From Bretschneidera sinensis (Eukaryota > Streptophyta > Magnoliopsida > Brassicales > Akaniaceae), in contig CM043700.1 of the NCBI GenBank assembly GCA_023935145.1, positions 67,435,120-67,499,119 on the forward strand: a stretch of 64,000 nt of DNA, given 5' to 3'. A model generated the notes under the pieces. The model was not told the DNA's origin and searched no databases. It saw only the letters and a program-made list of their open reading frames with translations. Made by a program: the position numbers and the translations under genes. Below, piece after piece: positions 22,010 to 32,482 of this stretch (position 1 is its first letter; the number at the start of each line of letters is the position of its first letter).

Positions 22010-23342
22010 ACACTGACAACTCAAATTTTAATGGTAGGTGTGTGATTCTTTGCATGAGATGAAGAGAGGGAAAAATTGGAGCTAAAAGCTTTTAATCGTT
22101 TTTTTATTCATTACATATAGTAAGGCCCACATTTAATGAGGTGGCCTAATGAAAATGTTTAGGTGAACCACCTATGCATGTCAAACTAGTATGGTCAAGG
22201 GGACTTAATAATTTCTTAGCAATCACAAACTTTTAAACATTTATCAACTAATCATCTTGAAAAATACCATAAAAACTTGAGTGATAATTGGTTAAAAAAT
22301 TGAGTCGTAATTACCACTCAAGTTTTTAAAGTGTAGCGATTCCTTTGTTGTAAAAATTATGAAGTAAAGCCTATAATACACTAATTTTATACATGGATTT
22401 AAACTCCTTAAATTTTAGAATTTAGTGAAGATCACTTTATAATCAAAATTTACGTGTATTGCAAATTTTACTTCATAATTTTTATAGGAAGTGATTGTTT
22501 AAGTCGAGTGTCCCAATAACATAACTTTAATATTTAACATTAGAAAAATCAATGTGGTTTAAGGAATTCTCAAAACAAAAGAGAAAGCAAAAAAAATGAA
22601 AATGAATTCACAAACTATCACCCTATATTTAATATCAAATGAAGTATAAAATTCATTTCATTTGCATTTTTTAATAGAATTTGTTACAAATGTATCATAA
22701 TGAAGTTATTTACAAATGATTTTAAAAATTTATTAGATTTTCTTTCTTTTTTTGTAAGAATTTATTAAGCTTTAAAAATTAGTAATAAACTATGAATTGC
22801 AAATAAATTTCATAAAATGTGATATTTATGTATTCTAAACGACCTATAAATCTGCTATGCACAATGCATATTAGGACCAACATTTATGAGACTATACTAA
22901 GCAAACCTCTTAAGTACAATGCTCATTTGAACTCAATTACTCAAAATGTTTGGTCACTACAGAAATCCTAATTTTGAGTGATCCTAGAAAGACCTCGCTT
23001 TCTCAGTCAAGTATTGAATAATTTAACTATACTAAGCTGGCTAACTTACATCCAATATGCAACCCAAACTAAGGTTAAGACAATCAAGAGTGCTAGCTAT
23101 GCTAGCTAAATGGGTAGCAAGCCTAAAATCATGACCATAACCACAAGTCCTTTTCCAAGCTATAAAAGAAACTTTCTCAAATTTTCAAAACAGATTCTCT
23201 ATCAAACATATTTAAGTAAAATTCTACACCTTGAATAGAGATACAAAATGGCATCACAAAACCCTTATCTCTTTTTTTTCCATTTTATCATTTTTTTTTT
23301 GGGTGTCCTATATAACCGTTTAATTTCACTTATGATAAACTT
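22010..23342. other. Intergenic, no gene seen
   Basis: AT-rich; nothing coding recognised. It contains the fold-back listed next. Confidence 0.5.
22351..22488. repeat. Fold-back / MITE-like inverted repeat
   Basis: Left arm 22351-22380 (taaaaattatgaagtaaa ... ataatacac) and right arm 22454-22485 (gtgtattgc ... ttttacttcataattttta) are reverse complements over about 30 bp, with weaker pairing further out. The ~75 bp loop is AT-rich. No transposase. Confidence 0.65.
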
Positions 23343-26300
23343 TCAAATAAGCAAATCATAGTGGTTTTTACCACTGTGCAGGAGCCTTACAAGTTTCATG
23401 GCCCTTCCTAAGGCTAGATGGAGTGGGGAAAGAGGAGGATGAACATGCAAAGACAAAAGAATTGACCAATTTTGTCTCTGTTCTCCACTAATTTTAGTTT
23501 CGATGCACAATGCATTCCCTGATTTTACCACCTATTGATACATGTCGATGATAGATGACATCATTCATCCCAAATTATAGCAACGTCTTTTCTCTTCTCG
23601 GGAGAACATACCTCATGCTTTGGTGTGTAAACAATAATTGGCTGACTATATAATTTTGATAGCACCTGTTGCAGAACAAATGTCATTGGTAAGCATATGA
23701 AGTGTTACTTTGAAATGCATAAGAATGCACAAATTCAGCTTTTTAGAAACTGTTTTTCAGCTTTTGATTATTCTCATAAACCTTTAAAAAAAACATTTTT
23801 AGGTATTTAGCATAGCTTTTGTTTCTAAGAAACATAAACCATTTCATAAACTCTACCAATTCTCCATTGCAAAGGAAAATGAAAAAAAAAGCATTCAATA
23901 GATACCAATCAGGTACCCAATTTTACATTTTAAAGAATTATTAACCATAGAATAAACACATACATGATCTCAGAAACAAAGAAATATAAGTCAGGTTCTT
24001 CAGTACTTAGTTACACCAACTGCACTAGAAAACTCGATTACCTGAGAGCGAGTTAGACCAATAGGCAATGACCAGAATGAAGCTTCATAATTGCTATTAG
24101 CTAGACAAACACATTATCCCCAAAATGTAATCTTGTACGCTCACTAAATTACTTGTTATATTTTTCTATCATAAAAAGAAAATATTTGTGCTTTTTTCTT
24201 TCTAGGACAATATTTTCCATTGTTGCTAATGCAATCACCATTTCACTAGCAAAATGATTGAAAGCATGAAAGATTAGGTTAATGAGAAAGAAATAAACAA
24301 ATGTACATAAATGGAATACCAACCATTAGCTCTGACTCTCCTTCCCAAAAATCAAGTCTTTCAACATGCTGGCAGTAACTAGAGAAAGATATTTGTGAAT
24401 ATGTTAAATAGGTTTTGTTAAGAGAATTTTCAAAGCATAATACAGACACCAAGAACTTAAAATTTTGAGTAACATATGCTTATATTTCAGACATACCGTT
24501 TCAAAGATTCCTTAACTGTAAACAAAAGCATCTTCATACTGCTTTCGTTCTTTATCATTACCACATATAACCTATTTCACAACTGTTTTTAATTCATCTA
24601 TATTTTAAGAAAAATAGTAATGCATCTAGAATTTAGCGCAACACAAGTTTATCAATCTCTGTAAATAAATGAAAGATATGATTATTTTGACATCTAAGGT
24701 TTCTCCTTAACATTTAAAATTCACAAAAAACGCTTTAAATTATTAAAACCAAGCTGAAGTCCTTGCTTCTTACACTTTAGATAAACCTTGTGTGAGGTTA
24801 AATTATTAAACCAAAGAAAAGATAATTAAATATATCACATTGGTTTCCTTTTTTATAAACCTTTGTAGAGTTAAAGAACAAATTTAGTTGTTTTATTATC
24901 TTTTATGCATTAAAGATCCATTTCAACCATAACTTGCAAACAATATAAGAAGTTGTCAAAATGTTAAGGCAAATAGAGTGAAACTATGTAGGTTGCGAAA
25001 AAGTTCTAAACTATAAGATGATAGAAAGAGGGAAAAATAAGGGGAAGTTGATCTCTAGATTAGAAATTCCATGCAAACTAAAAATTTGATCTCACAAATG
25101 CATTTGTAAGTAACTATCAACAAACAAAATATAAATTACAAAATAAACTCTAAGACATGAACAAGAAAAATGTTGTGCTATAACTCATTGAACGTAAACA
25201 TCCTGGAAAGATCATTTAAAGCTAGTTCACAATTTTAATCCAATGACAAAAAATGCAAGTAACTGTCAAATAAATTACCCAACAACAGCTTAGGGAAAAA
25301 TGAACAAACTTTCAAAGCATCTGTTGATAAAAAGTATCTTATCTACCTTATCATGGACCAAAGAAATTACCACTAATTGTGTCATCTACATCAAATGAGA
25401 CAAGGAAAATGTAACAAATATAACATAACCATTTATAGATGAGAACCCACACTAATGCGTCTGTCGCCCTCTAAAGGCCTTATTAATTCAAATGCATAAA
25501 AAAAGACTTCAAAAAAACCACGCAAACAATAGTTAATGGTTCACAACTCCCTCAAACATAAAGAAACATGCACTGCTCTCTTATAATCTCTTGAAACATA
25601 CATGCTATAGTATAACATGAAAATTCATCTACTACGATCTAATACGCCTTAGACCTATTGATGTGAACATTCAGAAATTATGATATAAAAGGTCTAAAAT
25701 AGCATCATGATGCAGAATTTCCCAAACTTTAAGGAAACATATGCGTACATTTCATATGTTTCTAAAGAAAAATATCAAACACACCTGCATCATCCCTCTC
25801 TTCACGCGTGTTAAGAGAAATACACCTATTGAAAACCATCCTTTTGACCTAATTTCATCAATCAACCCAGTCAGGAATCAGCAAAAATCATGTTCAAGCA
25901 ACTCATCATTCAACAGGTATCACTTTTTGTAAGTTATAAAGTTCAAGATCTTAAAAAAAAAAGCAAAAAAATAACACTTTCTAAAATAGGCAATGGCAAC
26001 TCACATATGGGATTACCATAATGGTGTTGTACATGTAACCTAGGCAACTAACAGAACGTAATTCTTAATATTCATTGCAACAAGAGCTCATATTGCAAAG
26101 AAGACTCAATAAGTCATATAATAATTTGGGACCATGACAACTAATACTTTAGGATTGTACAAATATCACATTGTTGCATATCAAATGTTGCATTTCTCTT
26201 CCTTTTTGGTCATCTTTCTAATTCCACATTGTTGCTTGATAAGGAGCGAGATACTATATTGAATACTAAAGTAATAACCATTAGAGGAAAAAGATAGTTG

Positions 26301-26981
26301 ATAATACCAATGCTCGAAACAGACAGCGGCAATCCATAGTAATTTTATGCACCGAATAACACTTGGCTTTCTTCACTGTAAGTGATCCATTGCCTCTAAT
26401 AAACAGTATACAAGGAAAAACGAAAACTTCATGAATCTAAATCCATTGCAAAACGAGAATATTTAACAACATAAGCAATTGGTTACTATAAGAATGTTTA
26501 GGGTTTAGCAATGCTAATAAGCACATGATGTTCATTGTTAAAAAGAAAAAAACTCAATGTTGGTTCAATTCTTGCAAAATATCGATGGTGTTATCTCCAA
26601 AGAATGTTGCGAGACAAGTATGAGAGTTTGGATTTGAAATAGAAGAAACAGGCGAAGGAACAAGCTCGAATGAAGTGATTCCATGTCTTAGTTTATCAAG
26701 AATATTCTATGTATTTTCATATTTTAAAAAACAATTAGTGATGAACACATAATATGAATGAAAATATATGAAATATAATAATAAAACTCTTAATTTAGAA
26801 TTTATGTTAATGCTCTATTCGGTAGCTGAGGAAGTGATGAGAAAAATCCCATCCAAAGATTTCTCGTCAAACCGAAATGAGAATTTGACTAAAATTAGAC
26901 AAACACTGACACTAGATAAAACAAGAACAGAGAGAGCATATAGAGAGGTTAAGCATTACCATCTAAAGATCTGTCCGTCAT
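23343..26981 (-). pseudogene. OTU3: OTU-family deubiquitinase, decayed gene (OTU3-like)
   Basis: An intact gene of this type would be a cysteine protease removing ubiquitin. Exons recognised: 26960-26981 (start, MTDRSLD), 26308-26375, 24497-24597, 24324-24378, 23612-23665 and 23343-23413, most with clear AG/GT borders. Phases join exactly from exon 1 to 2 and from 24497-24597 through 23612-23665. The catalytic Cys motif, usually DGRCLFRAL, reads DCRCLFRAL. Later blocks are YCQHVERLDFWEGESELM, VLSKLYSQPIIVYTPKHE and the His block VRLLHSGKNHYDLLI. Defects: a TAG stop at 24572-24574 (K-stop-V where KEV is expected); a frameshift near 24515-24525; two domain stretches missing (after CLFRAL and before the His block); the Gly-to-Cys change. 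From memory OTU3 neighbours CAC3 and DET2 in Arabidopsis, which supports the name. Retained introns show it is not a processed copy. Confidence 0.75.
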
Positions 26982-27126
26982 GGATTCTACCAAAGTGTCA
27001 CAAAAGAGAGGGATGAAAATGAGAGTGAGGAGAAACACAATGAAGGAAGTGACTGATAAGAGTGTGAGACAACCACAACATCGTCATTACATCTAAATAA
27101 CATAAGTAAATAATTAGATGCATAAA

Positions 27127-27198
27127 TCTGTTGTAGTCTAGTTGGTTAGGATACTCGGCTCTTACCCAAAAGACTAGGGTTTAAATCCTAGCAACGAA
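27127..27198 (+). pseudogene. tRNA-Glu relic, copy 1
   Basis: 72 nt resembling plant tRNA-Glu(CUC): the D-arm gtagtctagttggttaggat is intact (A box). The anticodon loop reads CTCTTAC, so the anticodon position is CTT rather than CTC. The T-arm reads AGGGTTTAAATCCTAG in place of the standard GGTTCGA core. Acceptor ends TCTGTTG/CAACGAA still pair at most positions. The changes are mostly C-to-T or G-to-A. The B box is broken, so it is probably not a working gene. Confidence 0.8.
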
Positions 27199-28011
27199 AT
27201 TTCATATTTTAAAAAACAATTAGTGATGAACACATAATATGAATGAAAATATATGAAATATAATAATAAAACTCTTAATTTAGAATTTATGTTAATGCTT
27301 TGTTCGATAGCTGAGGAAGTGATGAGAAAAATCTCATCCAAAGATTTCTCGTCAAACCGAAATGAGCATTTGACTGAAATTAGACAAACACTGACACTAG
27401 ATAAAACAAGAGCAGAGAGAGCATAATGAGAGGTTAAGCATTACCATCTAAAAGTCTGTCCGTCATGGATTCTACCAAAGTGTCACAAAAGAGAGGGATG
27501 AAAATGAGAGTGAGGAGAAACACAATGGAGGGAGTGACTGATAAGAGTGTGTGACAGCCACAACATCGTCATTACGTCTAAATAACATTAGCAACGAAAT
27601 TTCATATTTTAAAAAGCAATTAGTGATGAACACATAATATGAATGAAAATATATGAAATATAATAATAAAACTCTTAATTTAGAATTTATGTTAATGCTC
27701 TGTTCGGTAGCTGAGGAAGTGATGAGAAAAATCCCATCCAAAGATTTCTCGTCAAACCGAAATGAGTATTTGACTGAAATTAGACAAACATTGACACTAG
27801 ATAAAACAAGAGCAGAGAGAGCATATAGAGAGGTTAAGCGTTACCATCTAATGGTCTGTCCGTAGTGGATTCTACCAAAGCGTCACAAAAGAGAGGGATG
27901 AAAATGAGAGTGAGGAGAAACACAATGGAGGTAGTGACTGATAATAGTATGTGACAACCACAACATCGGCATTACATCTAAATAACATAAGTAAATAATT
28001 AGATGCATAAA

Positions 28012-28083
28012 TCTGTTGTAGTCTAGTTGGTTAGGATACTCGGCTCTTACCCAAAAGACTAGGGTCTAAATCCTAGCAACGAA
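28012..28083 (+). pseudogene. tRNA-Glu relic, copy 2
   Basis: Same 72-nt sequence as 27127-27198 apart from a T-arm change (gggtct for gggttt), carried along by the triplication. Confidence 0.8.
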
Positions 28084-28084
28084 A

Positions 28085-29118
28085 ACCAATTTTTATCTGT
28101 AAATACGTAAAATGCAAAATTCATGCTAACATATTTTTACTTGTGGATAAAGTACACAAACCCACTCCTAGGGATGGCAACGAGAAGATTATCCGCAAAA
28201 TTTGTGATATATATAACCGAAACTGTTTAACTAGTCCACTACTTGAATCCAAAACAAAAACTATTTACGTTTTAATCTTCTAACTCAAAATCATAATCAT
28301 TAAATGATTAAAAACCCATTACCAGTCCAACCCATTAAATTACAATGATAATGATACGGTTACCCGTTATCAAACTCGGACTCGAACCCGGTACCTGATT
28401 TTTTACCTGTTCAAAAGTAAATAAAAACTTGCAAATTTTAAATCCTAAATCAGCAATGTTAATCCATATTCAATATTCATGGTGTAATTATTGGTGGGGC
28501 TTTGAGTTTTTTATTTGAAAGCCATGGTTTCGAAACTCTCTTTTGCTGATATATGTTTTACTACTAAATTATTATTATTATTATTATTGTTATTATTATT
28601 ATTATTATAATATAAAATCAGGATTTAACAGGTAATCAATGAGTAAAAACCAAAACTTACTTGAAACCGTTAAAAATCATTAACTATTATTTGAAACCAT
28701 GCTAAATCCACTTAATTTTTTCCAAACACGTTTAAACAGATACGGTTCGAGTCGGTGCCCGAAAAACCTGTGAACACCAAGTATCGTACTTAGCATTCTA
28801 TTTCTATTCCATATAAATGCTCAGTGTAAGAGATTTATGGCAACATTTATCAACTATTATCACTAAATTATGGTTTTATGGTGCTTAATTGGAACTAATT
28901 CTCCCTCGAAGAATCTAGACACGTAGGAGACAATTTGGATTTCAAGCCAAACATTAAGATTCATAGTGTAGTTTCGCTTATATCTTTCGGTTTTAATAAT
29001 TAAATTCTAAACTTTCAAATATGATCTAATTATGTACAAAAGTTTCGTTACTTAAAATTAACATAATTAATTCTCATGAGTCACATGTGAACTACTTAGT
29101 ATAGTTGAGATAGTTACT
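28085..29118. other. Intergenic; possible hAT-type relic
   Basis: From 28167 the sequence ctagggatggcaacgag resembles the end of hAT-type repeats. It is followed by text with ggttacccgttatc, ctcgaacccggtacctg and, near 28740, acggttcgagtcggtgcccg, as in such elements. A (TTA)n stretch lies at 28568-28608. No matching opposite end was found. No gene. Confidence 0.35.
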
Positions 29119-30690
29119 GTCAAAACCATACATATGATTCATGTGTTAAGTGAAGAGAATAAAGTCAAAATAAACATTATAAAGCTCTAATTTTTCCTTA
29201 ATTGAAGCTCTAATGGCATGAACGTGCGAGCCCTAATTATATCTTTTAGTCTACATGTTATTTTACAGTTATTATCTCCTCTTAATCAAATAATTGGATC
29301 ACTTATGATTTGTGCGATATATTGTGTAATGACTAATGATTGCACCACATGTGAAGGATATTAAATTCTTAAACTCTTAACACATTAAAACCTCTCTTCC
29401 TCTTCATTTGTATCTAATAATCACTTTTAAATATATCATTATTAGTACCTCTTAAATATATTATTATATGTCTTTCAAAACCCAAAACAATTATCTTGAA
29501 AACCCCAAAACAATTATCTTGAAAACCCCAAAACAATGAAATTACCATAAGCATTATTTTAATAATCTAATAGATAATAATCACATTTATTATATTATTA
29601 CTAGCATCTCAACACACGCTACACATATGTTAATCTACTATTCTTCTTACCTATAAGCATGCCAAGCATAATGATCACATATTCCCCATTAGAAAACTAA
29701 ACCTGTAAAGAAACCCCAATAGAAGAATAATCTAGTTAGATTCACAACAACAAAAAAAACAATTGAAAATGTGGAGAAGATAAAGAGGAACGAAGATAAA
29801 GAGAGTGGAGAAGTTAAGTTTGAAGGGGATAAAAGGAGAGAAAATCAAAGATTGAAGATAAAAGAAATAAAGAGAGTGAATAAGTTAAGTCTGAGTGAGA
29901 TAGTAAGAGAGAAAAACATGACAGAAATGTGTGGTGTCAAAACCATACATATGATTCATGTGTTAAGTGAAAGAGAATAAAGTTCAAAATAAACATTATA
30001 AAGCTCCAATTTTCCATTAATTGAAGCTCTAATGGCATGAACATTAGAGCCCTAATTATATATTTTAGTCTATATATTATTTTACAATTATTATCTCCTC
30101 TTAATCAAATAATTGGATCACTTATGATTTGTGTGATATTTTGTGTAATGACTAATGATTGCACCACATGTGAAGGATATTAAATTCTTAAACTCTTAAC
30201 ACATTAAAACCTCTCTTCCTTTTCATTTCTATCTAATAATTACTTTTAAATATATCATTGTTAGTACCTCTTAAATATATTATTATATTTCTTTCAAAAC
30301 CCAAAACAATTATCTTGAAAAAACCCAAAACAATTAAATTACCTTGAGCATTGTTTTAATAATCTAATAGATAATAATCACCTTTCTTATATTATTACTA
30401 GCATCTCAACACACGCTACATGTGTGTTGATCTACTCTTCTTCTTACTTATCAAGCATAATGATCATTAGAAAACTGAAGTTGTAAAGAAACATCAACAG
30501 AAGAATAATCTGATAACAATTGAAACTGTGGAGAAAATAAAAATGAACATAGATAAGGAGAATAGAGAAGTTAAGTCCGAGTAAGATAGTGAGAGAAAAT
30601 CATGAGTTGAAGATAAAAGAGATAAGGAGAACGGAGAAATTAAGTTTTAGTGAGATAATGAGAGAGAAAAACATAAGAGAAAGATGTAGT
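29119..30690. repeat. Direct duplication, two copies of ~0.8 kb
   Basis: Copy 1 29119-29935, copy 2 29936-30690; both begin gtcaaaaccatacatatgat and end in a purine-rich stretch (gataaagag... gagagaaaaacat). Copy 1 also has a small internal repeat of cccaaaacaattatcttgaaa. Copy 2 carries deletions. No convincing ORF; the open frame at 29771-29980 is low-complexity. Confidence 0.9.
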
Positions 30691-31145
30691 GAATTGGAGT
30701 CAATTGAGTTACATATATAACCTTATTTAAATATTTAATTTATATATTTAAGTATGAATTTATGAGACATTTTGAGAGGTGGACACAATGAGGGTTCTAG
30801 CTTTATTAATAATATAGATAACAATATAAACAGAATTTTAATAATATATATTAATAATTACTTTTGTAATCACCAAATTAAAATCTTGTCACTATTTTGT
30901 ATTTAAATTTTTATAATTAAAAAATAAACAAAATCCATGCATAACACAGGCACGTAGCTAGTTGTAATATACTTAGAAGTTCTAAGAATCATGACAATTA
31001 AAAAAAGATATAGTGAATTAGTATGTATATTTAAATTTGAGGGGTCAACAATAATGACTAAAAAGCAAATTATATGGGACCAAATGTACCATATTGCTAT
31101 TTAAATTGAAAAGAAAATAATCAAAATTTTGTTATATATAAGAAT

Positions 31146-31381
31146 TACTCCTTTCGTTTTAATTTGTACGTCATATTGTACTATTCATTTAATTACATGA
31201 TTTTTTTTCATTTAATCTTTAAATGAAGAAAGTAAATAAAAAATTTCAAATATCGTTTTATAAGTTTTATAAATATTCAAAAATATTTTTTATCATTTAA
31301 ACCAATAATATATTTTTAAAAAATTAGAAATTAAATTACTTAAAAATTAACTGTGACATATAAATTCACATTGAGAGAGTA
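31146..31381. mobile_element. Stowaway-like MITE (236 bp)
   Basis: Ends TACTCCTTTCGTTTTAATTT and, reverse-complemented from the right, TACTCTCTCAATGTGAATTT. These are diverged forms of the CTCCCTCCGTTTCAATTT inverted terminus of Tc1/mariner-derived MITEs, flanked by TA. AT-rich interior, no ORF. It lies about 0.5 kb upstream of the CAC3 leader. Confidence 0.75.
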
Positions 31382-31488
31382 TGCAACAAAAAAACCAAAA
31401 TTTTCCTTTTTGTTAAAAATTAAGGGGAAAACAAAATATGGATAAAAATAAATTGGAAAAGCCTCAGGCCTCAGCGACCCTTTAAGAG

Positions 31489-31490
<2 letters not shown>

Positions 31491-31528
<38 letters not shown>
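31491..31528. repeat. (A)38 homopolymer
   Basis: Uninterrupted run of 38 A between the MITE and the CAC3 leader. It could be a slippage tract or the tail of a small retroposon. Confidence 0.97.
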
Positions 31529-31530
<2 letters not shown>

Positions 31531-31699
31531 CCAAATGGCAAGGAAAGGCACCATCGAAGCAATCGAGCAAACCACACGTGCAACAATAGAACGCACAGGT
31601 GCCAGGTAATGAGGGCAAACAAGCAAGAGAACTCGATGATCCCCCTTTTAACGGCGAAACCGAAAAATGCTGGCTTATTATAAACGCAGGTGGGCTCTT

Positions 31700-32482
31700 C
31701 ACGTAAGAAGTATCGACAGCACACTTCTCTCCTAAGAAAAACCAAAGAAGGCCTTCTCGGACGGTCTCTACGATGCTCCTCCTCTCTCTCATTGCTTAAT
31801 AATCTCCATCTCTCCTCTTTGGCTCTTCACTTTTCTCCTATTTTCGGTTTTCTCTGTTTTTTTTCTCGTTAGATCTTTCTCTCTCTGTCTTTCTTCCAGG
31901 GATCTCAAATTCTCATAAACTCAAGTCTCTATCAGGTAAATTTCCGAGAAACTGAAGCTTCTTTTATTGAGCTTTTTTCTTTTTTTTGGTTTCCTTTTGG
32001 CAATTTTGTACTTGATTTCGATGCATTTTAGATATATTATCGCGATCGTTAGATTCCTTTTTTTTTAAAGAATTTTTCTTTTTGGCTGCCGAGAAAATGG
32101 AGGAAGGAATCGGATTTTATTTATTCAAACTTCATTTACACCTGTTTTTGCTTTCCAAAGATGTGGAAACTCAGTTCAACTAAGTGGACTGGTTGTATTT
32201 GGACGAGCTGAATGGGTGCTTTGTATGAAAATCTAAGATTCAATATATCATTTCTATTTCATAAAAGAAAGAGTAAAAAAGATGCTGCTTTCTTTCCATA
32301 TTCTACTTTTTGTTTGGTATTCAATTGTAGCATTACTTTTACTAACTAGTTGCGTTACTGTTTGCTATTCTATTTTCGTTTAAATAATTTATTGTCCAGA
32401 TTCGATCTAATTTCTGGAAATTTGATGATCTGATAGGTGCATTCAGTTAAGAATTTGAAGTAATCGAGTTAAGATTCGGAGA
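31700..32482 (+). promoter_or_regulatory. CAC3 leader with a 5'-UTR intron
   Basis: Very C/T-rich leader (31720-31935) typical of housekeeping plant genes. It ends at a donor, ATCAG/GTAAAT (31935/31936). The acceptor tgcattcag ends at 32446, giving a leader intron of about 511 bp, and the start codon is at 32483. The transcription start is not visible; about 31700 is a guess. Confidence 0.6.

Larger units (their letters stand above)
26719..28084 (-). repeat. Tandem triplication of the OTU gene 5' end
   Basis: Three direct copies: 26719-27202 (484 bp), 27203-27602 (400 bp) and 27603-28084 (482 bp). Read on the minus strand each holds an upstream part (with a tRNA-Glu relic in copies 1 and 3, deleted from copy 2), a pyrimidine-rich leader, exon 1 and the start of intron 1. 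Exon 1 begins ATGACGGACAGA in copies 1 and 2; copy 3 has ACT in place of ATG. The exon 1 donor (GATG/GTAA) is kept in all three. Similarity is high, so the event looks recent relative to the gene's decay. Confidence 0.85.

Noticed and set aside
23994..24100. Extra OTU exon reading NYEASFWSLPIGLTRSQ with AG/GT borders
   Set aside because: The flanking exons 24324-24378 and 23612-23665 already join in phase as SELM-VLSKL, the expected family order, so this piece is probably intronic.
26768..27865. Plus-strand ORFs (MKYNNKTLNLEFMLML...) repeated three times
   Set aside because: They arise from the triplicated unit. The minus strand shows leader, ATG and splice donor of the OTU gene, which explains the sequence better.
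31340..31792. Minus-strand ORF of 150 codons with a poly-F stretch
   Set aside because: It reads through the (A)38 run and the CAC3 leader; low complexity and no homologue.
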